Below, piece by piece: positions 20,085 through 29,844 of a stretch of 64,000 nt of DNA. Numbering within the stretch: position 1 is the first letter of the stretch; the number at the start of each line of letters is the position of its first letter. The DNA is taken from assembly GCF_004327985.1 (NCBI RefSeq), contig NZ_SJDL01000012.1, forward strand, positions 1 through 64,000. Direction: 5' to 3'. The position numbers and the translations under genes are program-made. A model generated the notes under the pieces. The model worked only from the letters and a program-made list of their open reading frames with translations. It was not told where the DNA came from and did no database searches. The stretch is from Marinobacter halodurans. GTDB taxonomy: Bacteria; Pseudomonadota; Gammaproteobacteria; Pseudomonadales; Oleiphilaceae.

Positions 20085-20498
20085 ATGTCCTGGATAGCGA
20101 AGCTGAAACAGGCCGCCGCACGCCTGAGGGCGGATACCCTCGCCCTCTACCTGGCGGCCCGCGATCCGCGGACGCCCTGGCTGGCAAAGATCGTCGTCGC
20201 GGTTGTGGTGGCCTACGCGCTGAGCCCCATCGACCTGATTCCGGATGTCATCCCGGTGCTCGGTTACCTGGACGATGTCATCCTGCTGCCGCTGGGTATC
20301 GCGCTGGCGATCCGACTGGTGCCGGAAACGGTGATGGTGGATTGCCGGGCGCAGGCCCGCGAGGCATTTCAGGGTGGGAGGCCGATCAACCGCTGGGCAG
20401 GCATAGTGGTGATTGTCATCTGGTTCGTTGCGGCCGGCGTATTTGGGGCCTGGTGTTACCGTCTGTGGCTTGGAGCGGGCAGTGGCGCGACCGGCTGA
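20085..20498 (+). CDS. DUF1232 (YkvA-family) small membrane protein
   Basis: This 137-residue protein contains the DUF1232 signature SPIDLIPDVIPVLGYLDD near residues 46-63, flanked by hydrophobic stretches, and an extra C-terminal hydrophobic helix (about 107-130). The family is widespread and its function is not established. The ATG lacks a clear ribosome site. It stands 58 bases before the flavin reductase-like gene and may share a transcript with it. Confidence 0.85.
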   Translation: MSWIAKLKQAAARLRADTLALYLAARDPRTPWLAKIVVAVVVAYALSPIDLIPDVIPVLGYLDDVILLPLGIALAIRLVPETVMVDCRAQAREAFQGGRPINRWAGIVVIVIWFVAAGVFGAWCYRLWLGAGSGATG

Positions 20499-20556
20499 AC
20501 CTACGTCGCCCGCCGGCATTGGGTACACTCCCCATTTCACGATTCAGGATGGTGCT

Positions 20557-21177
20557 ATGACCGATTCGATGTATTTCTACGAACCCGCCAGCGGCCACGG
20601 ACTGCCCCACGATCCGTTCAATGCGTTGGTGGCGCCGCGCCCGATTGGCTGGGTGTCCACCCGCGGCGCCGACGGCATCCTGAACCTGGCACCCTACAGC
20701 TTCTTCAATGCGTTCAACTACCACCCGCCGATCGTGGGTTTCTCCAGCGTTGGCTACAAGGATTCCGTGCGGAATGCCGAAGCCACCGGCGAGTTCTGCT
20801 GGAACCTGGCAACACGCCCGCTGGCCGAGGCGATGAATGCCTCCTGCGTCGCGGTCGCTCCGGAGGTGGACGAGTTTGAGCTGGCGGGCCTGACACCGGA
20901 ACCATCGAAGGTCGTGAGCGTGCCCCGGGTGGCAGAAAGCCCGGTTTCGATGGAGTGCCGGGTCAGCCAGATCCTGCAACTGGCAGGCGCCGATGGGGAA
21001 CTGGCGGACACCTGGGTGGTGTTCGGTGAAGTGGTCGGCGTCCATATCGCCGGACACCTGTTGAAGGACGGCATCTACGACACGGCAGCGGCCCAGCCGA
21101 TCATGCGTGGCGGTGGTCCGGCGGATTATTTCCAGGTGGAAGCGTCCCAACGTTTCCGGATGTTCCGCCCCCGATAA
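20557..21177 (+). CDS. Flavin reductase-like (FMN-binding split barrel) family protein
   Basis: The 206-residue protein carries the flavin reductase-like fold features: an early VAPRPIGWVST segment, NLAPYSFFN, and PIVGFSS in the FMN-binding area. Homologues bind FMN and many reduce flavins with NAD(P)H; the partner here is unknown. The start ATG is preceded by AGGA; longer readings extend into the previous gene. A strong stem-loop follows the stop. Confidence 0.85.
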   Translation: MTDSMYFYEPASGHGLPHDPFNALVAPRPIGWVSTRGADGILNLAPYSFFNAFNYHPPIVGFSSVGYKDSVRNAEATGEFCWNLATRPLAEAMNASCVAVAPEVDEFELAGLTPEPSKVVSVPRVAESPVSMECRVSQILQLAGADGELADTWVVFGEVVGVHIAGHLLKDGIYDTAAAQPIMRGGGPADYFQVEASQRFRMFRPR

Positions 21178-21188
21178 CCCGTCCCCCC

Positions 21189-21240
21189 GCACCGGCTGGC
21201 CACCTGTCGACGACCAGCCGGTGCCGCTTTCAGTCTTTTC
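21189..21240 (+). terminator. Probable terminator after the flavin reductase-like gene
   Basis: GCACCGGCTGG (21189-21199) pairs perfectly with CCAGCCGGTGC (21214-21224). The following CGCTTTCAGTCTTTTCC is T-rich but broken. It separates the flavin reductase gene from the C1 operon. Confidence 0.6.
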
Positions 21241-21324
21241 CATGTCGCCTCTGTCCACGCTGGACGTCGCAATTGGGCTCACATTGAAACCATCGAGAAC
21301 CGCACAACCCTCAAGGAGGCGGCG

Positions 21325-22686
21325 ATGGCGATCAAGTTCGAGAAGGCCCTGTTGGACTATCCTCAGCAACGTGCCGGCGCGGCACGACACTCACAGAGTG
21401 TCGACCAGTCCGACCGGCGGGTTCCCATCAACCTACGCCAGTCCGGCCCGACACAGGTGGAGATGCTGATTTCCACGCGGGTGCGCAAGTCGCCCTACTG
21501 GCACCTTTCGGTGGAATCCGGCTGCTGGCGTGCCACCGTGTACAACCGCATGTATCACCCCCGCGGCTATGTGCATCCGGAGGACGGCGGCGCCATGGTG
21601 GAATATGATTCCCTGGTGCATGACGTCACCCTCTGGAACGTCGCGGTGGAACGGCAGATCCAGGTGAAGGGCCCGGACGCCGAAGCCTTCGTGAACTACG
21701 TCATCACCCGCGACGCGACGAAGATCAAGCCGATGCGTGGCAAGTACGTGATCCTCTGCAACGAGGAAGGCGGCATTCTCAATGATCCGGTATTGCTGCG
21801 CATCGCCGAGGACGAATTCTGGTTTTCACTCTCCGACAGTGACCTGGAATTCTGGCTGCGAGGCGTCAACACCGGCAAGCGTTTCGACGTCAGCATTGCG
21901 GAAATCGACGTGGCGCCGGTGCAGATCCAGGGGCCGAAATCCGAAGCGCTGATGGTGGACCTGTTTGGCGATGCCGTCAGCGAGCTGCCGTATTACGGAC
22001 TGATGGCGGGCCAGGTGGCCGGGCACGACGTGATCGTCTCCCAGACCGGTTTCACCGGCGAGAAGGGCTACGAAATCTACCTGCGCGATGCCACCCTGCA
22101 CGCCGAGGATCTCTGGTACACCGTCCTGCGCACCGGTGAGAAACACAACCTGCGGGTGATCGCACCGGCCCACCACCGCCGCATTGCGGCCGGCATCCTG
22201 TCCTGGGGACAGGATATCGATCAGGAAACCCTGCCCTTCCAGTGCAACCTGGCTTACCAGGTGCCCCGCAACAAGGACGCCGACTACATCGGCAAGCAGC
22301 GTCTGGAAGAGGTCCGCGCCCAGATGGAAGCCGGCAACCCGCCTTTTCGCCAGATCATGGTGGGTCTGCGCTTCGATGGGGCGCCGGTGACCGACTACGC
22401 CAACGATTTCTGGCTGATCAGCCAGGCGCCCGGCGATGACCCGGTAGGCTATGTCACCTCCCCCTGGTACTCGCCGGAACTGGAGACCAACATCGCCCTG
22501 GGCTACGTGCCCTACGAACTGCGCCACATCGGCACCCGACTGACCGTAAAGCTACCGCCGGAATACGCCGGAGCAGACGGCAACCTCGAGGTCAACGCCG
22601 AAGTCGTGGACGTCCCCTTCCGGCCATCGGTCAATCCCAATGCGCGGGAACGGGCCAAGGCCAAGGGCATCGACTTCGCGGATTGA
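21325..22686 (+). CDS. GcvT-fold THF-dependent demethylase, LigM/DmdA-like (substrate unknown)
   Basis: This 453-residue protein belongs to the aminomethyltransferase (GcvT) superfamily. It is longer than GcvT (about 365) and close to the LigM/DesA O-demethylases (about 470). The folate-binding fold is recognisable in QVKGPDAEAFVN, QIQGPKSEALMVDL and QTGFTGEKGYEIYL, with a C-terminal T domain from about residue 345. Relatives move a methyl group from vanillate, syringate or DMSP to THF, giving 5-methyl-THF. Here it leads an operon with MetF-like and Fhs genes, the same partners LigM has in sphingomonads. The dimethylglycine oxidase and GbdR-like genes next door point instead to a methylated amine. 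The ATG has an ideal AAGGAGG. Substrate is inference only. Confidence 0.85.
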   Translation: MAIKFEKALLDYPQQRAGAARHSQSVDQSDRRVPINLRQSGPTQVEMLISTRVRKSPYWHLSVESGCWRATVYNRMYHPRGYVHPEDGGAMVEYDSLVHDVTLWNVAVERQIQVKGPDAEAFVNYVITRDATKIKPMRGKYVILCNEEGGILNDPVLLRIAEDEFWFSLSDSDLEFWLRGVNTGKRFDVSIAEIDVAPVQIQGPKSEALMVDLFGDAVSELPYYGLMAGQVAGHDVIVSQTGFTGEKGYEIYLRDATLHAEDLWYTVLRTGEKHNLRVIAPAHHRRIAAGILSWGQDIDQETLPFQCNLAYQVPRNKDADYIGKQRLEEVRAQMEAGNPPFRQIMVGLRFDGAPVTDYANDFWLISQAPGDDPVGYVTSPWYSPELETNIALGYVPYELRHIGTRLTVKLPPEYAGADGNLEVNAEVVDVPFRPSVNPNARERAKAKGIDFAD

Positions 22687-22719
22687 ACAAACGGACCGAC
22701 AACCAGTGGTGAGCGTGCC

Positions 22720-23637
22720 ATGCAACTTGTCCATGAACAGATGACGGACCCCAGCGTCGACAACGCCTGCGACGAGGAACTCGACTCTCTCGCCCGGTCG
22801 GCTTCCATGGAATTGACGCCGCGGCAGATTCTGGGCACCGATGACCTGAATCGCTGGCTTGCACCGGGAACCGCGGTGTATGTTCCGTTCCTACCCAAGG
22901 CAGACTATGACGACACCGTCAAAGCCTGCAGCCAACTTCGGGCGACCGGACTCGATCCGGTGCCCCACTTTCCGGCCCGGGCCATTGCCAGTCAGGAACA
23001 GGGCCGGGAGTGGCTGGAACGACTGGGGGCTGCCGGTGTCGACAAGCTGATGCTGATCGCCGGCGACAACGACCGGCCGGCCGGTCCCTTCAAGGACACC
23101 CTGGCGTTACTGGAAAGCGGGCTGCTGACCCGCTACCCCTTCGCCCTGGGTGTGGCGGGCCATCCCGAGGGGCATCCTTCGGCGGACCATCCCAGCCTGA
23201 TGCAGGCGCTGCAAATCAAGCGAGACTATGCTGCGGAGACCCGGACACGAATGTGGGTCACGACCCAGTTCGCGTTCGAAGCCGGAAGTTTTACCGACTG
23301 GCTGCACACCGCCGGCGACCACCTGGCGCCGCTCCCGGTCTACTTCGGCATTGCCGGCCCCACCAAGCTGCGCACCCTGATGGCCTACGCCGCCCAGTGC
23401 GGTGTCGGCGTTTCCGCCCGGGCGCTCATGCGGCATCCGGAGACCACCCGACTGCTGCGTTCCTGGACGCCGGACGGCCTGGTGGAAGCGCTGGCGCAAT
23501 ACCGGGTGGCGCATCCGCTCACCCTGTTCCGGGGCATTCACCTGTTTCCCTTCGGTGGCCTGAAGCGAACGTCCCAGTGGCTTGAAGATCTTAGCAACGA
23601 ATCGCCGGACTGCGCGGCTTCCCGCAGCAGTATCTGA
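22720..23637 (+). CDS. MetF-like methylenetetrahydrofolate reductase, probably catabolic
   Basis: This 305-residue protein of the methylenetetrahydrofolate reductase family recognises as MetF by its TIM-barrel pattern: DPVPHFPARAI, DKLMLIAGDNDRP, and YPFALGVAGHPEGHP near the middle. Classical MetF makes 5-methyl-THF for methionine. Beside a THF demethylase and formate-THF ligase it more likely runs in reverse, oxidising 5-methyl-THF to 5,10-methylene-THF with FAD. It starts 33 bases after the demethylase stop; an internal ATG at 22741 is an alternative start. The N-terminus is divergent from biosynthetic MetF, consistent with a specialised paralogue. Confidence 0.87.
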   Translation: MQLVHEQMTDPSVDNACDEELDSLARSASMELTPRQILGTDDLNRWLAPGTAVYVPFLPKADYDDTVKACSQLRATGLDPVPHFPARAIASQEQGREWLERLGAAGVDKLMLIAGDNDRPAGPFKDTLALLESGLLTRYPFALGVAGHPEGHPSADHPSLMQALQIKRDYAAETRTRMWVTTQFAFEAGSFTDWLHTAGDHLAPLPVYFGIAGPTKLRTLMAYAAQCGVGVSARALMRHPETTRLLRSWTPDGLVEALAQYRVAHPLTLFRGIHLFPFGGLKRTSQWLEDLSNESPDCAASRSSI

Positions 23638-23658
23638 GGACAGCAGGGAGGACTCGCC

Positions 23659-25395
23659 ATGCCCCTTCAATACAACGAAAGCGCCCCCGCTGCCCCGGCC
23701 GAAGCGGAACTGCCGCCGCCCGGCACACCGGATATCGAGATTGCACGCTCGGTGCAGCCCCAGTCGATCCTGCTGCTGGCGCAGCAGCGTTTCGGCCTGC
23801 CCGCCGACAGCCTGATCCCGTTTGGCCATTACAAGGCCAAACTCAATATGAAGCACTTTGGGCTGCCGGATCCGGCGACCTACGGCAAACTGGTCCTGGT
23901 CACGGCCGTGACCCCGACGCCGGCAGGCGAAGGCAAGACCACCACCAGCGTCGGGCTGAACGACGGACTGAACCGGCTCGGCGTCAAGTCCTCGGTGTGC
24001 CTGCGTGAACCGTCGCTGGGCCCCTGCTTCGGCATGAAGGGCGGAGCGGCCGGTGGAGGTCGTGCGCAGGTGATTCCGATGGAGGACATCAACCTCCACT
24101 TCAACGGCGATTTTCACGCCATCACCGCTGCCCACAACCTGCTGGCGTCGATCATCGACAACCACATCCACTGGGGCAGCGAATCCGGGCTGGACCCGCG
24201 TTATATCAGTTGGCGCCGGGTGATGGACCTCAACGACCGCGCCCTGCGCAACATGATCGTCGGTCTGGGCGGCGCCGCGCACGGGCTCCCCCGGGAAACC
24301 GGCTTCGACATTACCGTGGCCTCGGAGATCATGGCCATCCTGTGCATGGCGGACGGGCTGGCCGACCTGCGCCAGCGACTGGCCCGGATCATTATCGGGC
24401 GCCGCCGCGACCTGTCGCCGGTCACGGTCGGCGACCTGGGGGCCGAGGGCGCCATGGCGATCCTGTTGCGCGATGCCCTGCAACCGAACTTGGTGCAGAG
24501 CCTGGAACACAACCCGGTGTTCATTCACGGGGGCCCATTTGCCAACATCGCCCATGGCTGCAATTCGGTGATGGCCACCCGCTACGCCCTGAGCCTGAAC
24601 GATGTGGTGGTCACCGAAGCCGGCTTCGGGGCCGACCTGGGCGCCGAGAAGTTCATCGACATCAAGTGCCGCCAGAGCGGGCTGCGCCCGGATGCGGCGG
24701 TACTGGTCTGCACGGTCCGGGCCCTCAAGATGCAGGCGGGCACAGCCAAGAGCAAGCTGGCCACACCGGACGTGCAGGCGGTCTACGCCGGCTCGGACAA
24801 CCTGCAGCGGCACATCCGCAACCTGCGCCAGTTCGGGCTGACGCCGGTGGTCTCGATCAATCGATTCCCCACCGACAGCGACGATGAGATCGCCGCCATC
24901 CAGGCCATCTGCGGCGACTGGGGCGTGCGGGCGATTCCTGCCCAACACTGGGCCGAGGGCGGCGCCGGGGCCACGGACCTGGCGCAGGCGGTCATGGATC
25001 AGATGGACGCCGGCGAGCCCGACGTCCAGTTCCTCTATCCTGACGAACTCCCGCTGACCGAGAAAATAGAAACCATCGCCACACGACTCTACGACGCCGC
25101 CCGCGTTGATTTCTCACCGGACGCGAAACGCCAACTGGAGGAGTACGAGCAACTGGGCTTCGGCCACCTGCCGGTCTGTATTGCCAAGACCCAGTACAGT
25201 TTCTCCGCCAACCCCAAACTGCGGGGCGCGCCGAGCGGACACGTGTTACCGGTCAGGGAGGTGCGGCTGTGTGCCGGTGCGGGATTCGTGGTTGCCGTGT
25301 GCGGCGACATCATGACCATGCCGGGCCTGCCGCGGCATCCCGCCGCCCTGGATATGGGGTTGAACGCGGAGGGAGACGTCTACGGCCTGGTGTGA
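23659..25395 (+). CDS. fhs: Formate-tetrahydrofolate ligase
   Basis: The 578-residue protein interconverts formate + ATP + THF and 10-formyl-THF + ADP + Pi. Its P-loop-like [13 protein letters not shown] is near residues 88-100, followed by [20 protein letters not shown]. Length is slightly above the usual 555-560. In an operon with a demethylase and MetF it probably works in the formate-releasing, ATP-forming direction. The ATG has a GGGAGGA site and lies 21 bases after the MetF-like gene. The downstream regulator gene converges 12 bases away. FolD, needed between MetF and Fhs, is not in the window. Confidence 0.95.
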   Translation: MPLQYNESAPAAPAEAELPPPGTPDIEIARSVQPQSILLLAQQRFGLPADSLIPFGHYKAKLNMKHFGLPDPATYGKLVLVTAVTPTPAGEGKTTTSVGLNDGLNRLGVKSSVCLREPSLGPCFGMKGGAAGGGRAQVIPMEDINLHFNGDFHAITAAHNLLASIIDNHIHWGSESGLDPRYISWRRVMDLNDRALRNMIVGLGGAAHGLPRETGFDITVASEIMAILCMADGLADLRQRLARIIIGRRRDLSPVTVGDLGAEGAMAILLRDALQPNLVQSLEHNPVFIHGGPFANIAHGCNSVMATRYALSLNDVVVTEAGFGADLGAEKFIDIKCRQSGLRPDAAVLVCTVRALKMQAGTAKSKLATPDVQAVYAGSDNLQRHIRNLRQFGLTPVVSINRFPTDSDDEIAAIQAICGDWGVRAIPAQHWAEGGAGATDLAQAVMDQMDAGEPDVQFLYPDELPLTEKIETIATRLYDAARVDFSPDAKRQLEEYEQLGFGHLPVCIAKTQYSFSANPKLRGAPSGHVLPVREVRLCAGAGFVVAVCGDIMTMPGLPRHPAALDMGLNAEGDVYGLV

Positions 25396-25407
25396 AGCGA
25401 ACGGCCT

Positions 25408-26550
25408 TCAGCCGGTGCCACTGCCCGAGTCCGGGTCATCCGGGACCGGTGTGTAGGTAAAGACACCGAAGGTCGGCTCCGCCCGTGCCCGCTGGAGCGC
25501 CTCCGATGCCGGCGAGCGAAGTTCGAAGGCCTGGACCGGTGTGGACTGGTTCAGCGATGGGGCGGTGCGCACATTGGCCCGCGCCGAGCGCGGGGGCGCT
25601 CCCATGTATTTACGGTAGCAGCGGCTGAAATGGGTGGCGGAAACAAACCCGCACATGGAGGCGATTTCGACGATGGAACAGGAGGTCTGCTTGAGCAGGC
25701 GCCGCGCCCGATCCAGTCGCAGCTTGAGGTAGTAGCGTGATGGCGTGCAGCCCAGGTGCTTGAAGAACAGGCGTTCGAGCTGCCGCCGGGAAATCCCCGC
25801 CAGTTGCGCCAGCTCCCGGAGTTCGATCGGCTCTTCGATATTGGCTTCCATCAGTTGGGCCACTTCCGCCAGCTTGGGCTGGGCCACCGCCAACTGATGG
25901 CGCAGGGGAACCGGCTGCTGCTCACTGTCCTCCCGAATCCGCTCGCACACGAACATGTCGGAAATGGCATCCGCCAGTGGCTGACCGTGACGCCGGCAGA
26001 GCAGGTGCAACATCATGTGCAGCGGCACCTCGCCGCCGGTACAGGTCATGCGGTCGCGATCGATGGTAAACAGGCGGTTATTGCAATGCACCCTGGGAAA
26101 GCCTTCCTGCAACGCCGCCAGACATTCCCAATGGGCACTACATCCATAATCGTCCAGCAGCCCGGCGCTGGCCAGGACGTATGCCCCGGTACACAGTGCG
26201 CCCAGCGCCACCTGCTTGCGCCCGAGACTGCGCAGCCATGACACCTCGCCGCTGGAGAAACTCTGGGTCACGTCGATACCGGCCACCACCAGCACCAGAT
26301 CAAAATCATGGGAGTCACCAACCGCGGCGTCGGGCATCAGGGTGACGCCGTCGCTGGCGTTCACAGGCTGGCCGTCTGCCGAGAGTAGCTGCCAGGTGTA
26401 GAGTTCGGAACCGGTGAGCTGGTTGGCCATGCGCAGGGGTTCGATGCCGCTGGCCAGAGCCATGAGGGTGTAATTTTCTATGAGCAGGAAGCCGACCCGG
26501 TATGGCCGGGCCGCCTGGCCAACTGCATCGCCATCGGTCGAGCCAGTCAT
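25408..26550 (-). CDS. GbdR-like AraC-family regulator with DJ-1/PfpI (GATase-1) domain
   Basis: This 380-residue transcription factor has an N-terminal DJ-1/PfpI-like domain (about 15-190; FLLIENYTLMALASGIEPLRMAN is split here as two family-typical stretches) and a C-terminal AraC DNA-binding domain (about 220-325) with two helix-turn-helices, the second ending EIASMCGFVSATHFSRCYRKY. GbdR, CdhR and ArgR of Pseudomonas share this layout and respond to glycine betaine/dimethylglycine, carnitine and arginine. The gene order with a dimethylglycine oxidase supports a methylamine-osmolyte sensor. The start has AAGGTGAAGG before the ATG. Effector identity is inferred. Confidence 0.88.
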   Translation of the reverse strand: MTGSTDGDAVGQAARPYRVGFLLIENYTLMALASGIEPLRMANQLTGSELYTWQLLSADGQPVNASDGVTLMPDAAVGDSHDFDLVLVVAGIDVTQSFSSGEVSWLRSLGRKQVALGALCTGAYVLASAGLLDDYGCSAHWECLAALQEGFPRVHCNNRLFTIDRDRMTCTGGEVPLHMMLHLLCRRHGQPLADAISDMFVCERIREDSEQQPVPLRHQLAVAQPKLAEVAQLMEANIEEPIELRELAQLAGISRRQLERLFFKHLGCTPSRYYLKLRLDRARRLLKQTSCSIVEIASMCGFVSATHFSRCYRKYMGAPPRSARANVRTAPSLNQSTPVQAFELRSPASEALQRARAEPTFGVFTYTPVPDDPDSGSGTG

Positions 26551-26929
26551 GCCTTCACCTTTGAGGACGTCTCGTCCTGACTGTCCGCCACCAACATTCG
26601 GACGGAACCCTTACCCCGACAATAAGCCTCCCACGGGCTCTCCGCAACGACTTATCCAAGGAGCGCAGTCATTACCATCCAGGCAAGGCAAGGCCAGTGT
26701 ATGACGGCACCGCCCCGGGGCATGGTCCGGATGCGACAGAATGCGGGCCGCCTCTGTTTACCTGCGACACACGGGCGGGGGTGCCGACGATCCCTCAGGA
26801 GGCTTGAATGGCGTCATGGGCCGGCTGAGCAGCACCGACTGGGGCCATGGTTGGCCCCAGTCGAGCGCACAGGGAGGTATCTACAGCGTGTCCCGGGCAG
26901 CCGGCCTACAGCTGCCCCGGGTTACGCCG
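26551..26929. other. 379-base gene-free spacer with a perfect 12-bp inverted repeat
   Basis: This spacer lies between the 5' end of the regulator gene and the 3' end of the dimethylglycine oxidase gene. CGACTGGGGCCA (26836-26847), loop TGGT, and TGGCCCCAGTCG (26852-26863) form a perfect stem. There is no T-run on either side, so it is not a classic terminator; an operator or mRNA-end structure is possible. No plausible coding frame was seen. Confidence 0.6.
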
Positions 26930-29500
26930 TCAGGACCGCATCCTTTCATTATCCGGATCGTAAAGCGCCCGATAACCCACCGACTCGATACGGATCCGGT
27001 ACCTTTCCCCAAAGTATTCCAGCAGCAGTTCCCGCCCCTCCTGGGCGTATTCGTGCGGAATGTAACCCAGCAGGATCACCTGGCCGACCGACGGCCCGTA
27101 GGCCGCGCTGGTGTTGTAGGAACGCCGTCCTTCACTGTCCACCAGCACCTCGCCGGTCTCAGGATCGAGGATCGGCCATTGCCCAACCGGATAACGGGCG
27201 ACACCCTTCGCATCCCGGTTCTCCAGCATGGTCAGGGTGCACAGGTAGGCCGGCTGGTTCGGTCGTTCCCGCTGTTCCAGGTAGGCGGCCTTGCCATGGA
27301 AGTCCGCCTCCTTGACCTTCTTGCGGGCAAGGTCGGCTTCATACAGGTTGTACTCGGTTTCCAGATCCGCGTTCTGCAGACGCAGGCTGTTCTCCAAGCG
27401 CCGGGTGTTGGCATAGGTTTCGATACCCACCGGTGTGACGCCGGCCTCAAACAGCAGGTCCCAGAGTCCCAGGCCGTAGCTGAACGGCACATAGAGCTCC
27501 CAACCCTGCTCACCGACGTAGGAAATGCGGAACGCCCAGACCGGAATCCCCTGCACCCAGATATCCCGGGCCGTGGCGAAGGGGAAGTTGTCATTGGACA
27601 GCTCGTCCGGATCATCCAGGAACCGGGCCAGCGTCTCCCGCGCCTTCGGCCCCCAGAGACCCAGTGTGGCCAGGGAATCGGAGCGGTCATCCAGCCGGTA
27701 GCGGGTCAGGTTCCGCTCTCGCGCCATGCGCCGGATCCAGACCAGATCCCGGTGGCCCGTGTCACCGCCACAGACCACCCGGTAGGCGTCCTCCGCCAGC
27801 CGGATAATGGTCAGGTCCGAGTGGATGCCGCCGCGCCCATCGAGGAAATGGGTATAGACCCCCTTGCCGACAGGCGTGGTGCCGCCCACCTTGGCGACCG
27901 ACAGATACTCCATCAGCGCCTCGGCGTCCTGGCCGGAAATGTCGTAGATGGCGAAGTGGGACAGGTTGATCATGCCCACGTTCTCGCTCATTTCCAGCTG
28001 TTCGGCGTTGGACACCTCCCAGAAGTGCCGACCGTCCCATTCATTCTCCCGCACCGGAACCCGGTCCCGGTACTTAGCCAGCAGCGTCGCTTCGTTGGCC
28101 TGGTAGCCGTGGGCCCGCTCCCAGCCGGCCGCTTCCATGAAGTAGCCGCCCAGCGCCACCTCCCGCAGGTAGAACGGACCGGTCCGCAGCTGTCGGCCGC
28201 TTTCATAGGGCTCACGCGGGTGAACGGCCGGCGTGTAGATCTTCTTGGCCACTTCGTAGCAGCGGTCGTAGACGTATCGGGACGTCTTCTGGGCCGGATA
28301 GAGGCGGGCAATATCCACGCTGTGCGGGTCGATTTCCGGATGGCCGGTGGTCATCCAGTCCGCCAGCAGCTTGCCGGCCCCGGGACCATCCTTGACCCAG
28401 ATGGCCTCACAGAACCACAGGTTCCGCACTTCCGGCGTTTCGCCGATCATCGAGCCGCCATCAGGCGTCACCGACAACAGACCATTGAAGGAGCGCCGTT
28501 CCTCCCAACCCAACTCACCGAGGATCGGTGTCATCTCGATGGCCTTCTCATAGGCATGCATCACCTGTTCCAGGGACAGGTCGCGCATGGAGGGTGACAG
28601 CCGGGCCTCACCCGGCTCGGCGATGTCCCAGGGGTAAACCAGCCGCGGATTCTCATGCTCGTAGTATCCCCACTCCATGAGCCCGCCCTCGGTGGTGGAC
28701 GGATCGCCGGTATCGCGCACATAGGAGGAATTGCCCTGATCCCGGAACAGGGGCCAGGCCAGTTCCTCGCCGGTGCCCTTGAGCGCCTCATAGGGTCCGA
28801 AGAACAGCAGCGGGTGTTCCACTGGCATCAACGGCAACGGCGCTCCGGCCGTGCGGGCCATTAATGGCCCCCAGATGCCGATGGTCAGCACGACGTATTT
28901 CGCCTTGATGTACCCCCGATCGGTTTCCACCCCCTGGACCACGCCGTCCTTCACGTCGATGCGCCGGACCGGCGTATTGGCAAAGGCCTGCAGGTGGCCG
29001 CTGGCCACGGCCTCATCCACCAGGTTGCCCGCCACCGTCTGGGAGCGTGGCACCACCAGCCCCGCATCCGGATCCCAAAGGGCGCCCTGGATCCGGCTCT
29101 CATCCACCAGTGGGAACAGCTCCTTGGCCCTGGCCGGCGTGATCATGCTGACGTTGGTGCCGAAGGCCCGGCCCGAGCCCACCTTGCGGATCAGTTCGGC
29201 CATGCGCTCGTCGTCGTCGACGTGGGCCACTTCCATACCGCCCTTCTTCAGGTAGTTGCCGCGCTTGGCGTAGAAGGCCTGGCTGTATTTCGTGGTGTAG
29301 ACGCTGAGCTTGTCGTGAGAGGTGGTGAAACAGAAATCCGAGGCATGAGAGGTGGATCCGATATCGGTCGGGATCGCGGATTTCTCAAGGCCCACAATGT
29401 TGGTCCAGCCCTGTTCGATCAGGTGGTGGGCCACAGAAGCGCCGACAATGCCGCCCTGTCCGACGATGACGACATCTGCGCTTTCCGGAAGCTTTGCCAT
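26930..29500 (-). CDS. Dimethylglycine oxidase/dehydrogenase-like FAD enzyme with folate-binding T domain
   Basis: This 856-residue fusion protein has an N-terminal FAD-dependent amine oxidase part (about 1-410) and a GcvT-like folate domain (about 425-850). The dinucleotide motif is VIVGQGGIVGAS near residues 11-22. GSTSHAS, about 49-55, places a histidine where dimethylglycine oxidase and dehydrogenase attach FAD covalently. Length and the GSTSHA motif resemble Arthrobacter dimethylglycine oxidase (830 residues). It should demethylate an N-methylglycine and pass the methylene to THF as 5,10-methylene-THF. It feeds the same folate pool as the neighbouring MetF-Fhs operon. Sarcosine or a related N-methyl amine is the alternative substrate. 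Confidence 0.9.
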   Translation of the reverse strand: MAKLPESADVVIVGQGGIVGASVAHHLIEQGWTNIVGLEKSAIPTDIGSTSHASDFCFTTSHDKLSVYTTKYSQAFYAKRGNYLKKGGMEVAHVDDDERMAELIRKVGSGRAFGTNVSMITPARAKELFPLVDESRIQGALWDPDAGLVVPRSQTVAGNLVDEAVASGHLQAFANTPVRRIDVKDGVVQGVETDRGYIKAKYVVLTIGIWGPLMARTAGAPLPLMPVEHPLLFFGPYEALKGTGEELAWPLFRDQGNSSYVRDTGDPSTTEGGLMEWGYYEHENPRLVYPWDIAEPGEARLSPSMRDLSLEQVMHAYEKAIEMTPILGELGWEERRSFNGLLSVTPDGGSMIGETPEVRNLWFCEAIWVKDGPGAGKLLADWMTTGHPEIDPHSVDIARLYPAQKTSRYVYDRCYEVAKKIYTPAVHPREPYESGRQLRTGPFYLREVALGGYFMEAAGWERAHGYQANEATLLAKYRDRVPVRENEWDGRHFWEVSNAEQLEMSENVGMINLSHFAIYDISGQDAEALMEYLSVAKVGGTTPVGKGVYTHFLDGRGGIHSDLTIIRLAEDAYRVVCGGDTGHRDLVWIRRMARERNLTRYRLDDRSDSLATLGLWGPKARETLARFLDDPDELSNDNFPFATARDIWVQGIPVWAFRISYVGEQGWELYVPFSYGLGLWDLLFEAGVTPVGIETYANTRRLENSLRLQNADLETEYNLYEADLARKKVKEADFHGKAAYLEQRERPNQPAYLCTLTMLENRDAKGVARYPVGQWPILDPETGEVLVDSEGRRSYNTSAAYGPSVGQVILLGYIPHEYAQEGRELLLEYFGERYRIRIESVGYRALYDPDNERMRS

Positions 29501-29844
29501 GCTCTTCCCCTGCGGTGAAGGATGAATCCGACTGTTTTCCGGGCTATCGTGGAAAGACAGCCTGCCTTCAATCTGGATCCGAATCCCGCTGGCTGCCTTA
29601 TTGGATACGACGCACAGTTGTCCAAAAACGCCATTCGCCCTTCAGGGGCCGCTTTTCCGGGCTGCAACGGTCAACGGAAGGTCACAGCGCCCCCCGGAAC
29701 GCCGGGTGAACAACACCGGTGCCCTGCCTCGCAGGTGGGGCTGACCGCTTCACAACGAACATTTTAGGTGTAGCCATCCGGGATCGCCAGGAGCTGCGAC
29801 CCCGAACAGGGTACGACGCGCCGGGAAAACCGGTCGGCGACGTC
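29501..29844. other. 344-base promoter region of the dimethylglycine oxidase-like gene
   Basis: No coding frame is plausible here. The spacer separates the Crp-family gene stop from the start of the oxidase gene on the same strand, so the oxidase probably has its own promoter. No operator could be assigned with confidence. Confidence 0.6.

Noticed and set aside
23107-24948. 613-codon minus-strand open frame
   Set aside because: It is the antisense of the MetF-like and fhs genes, with low-complexity composition and no family match.
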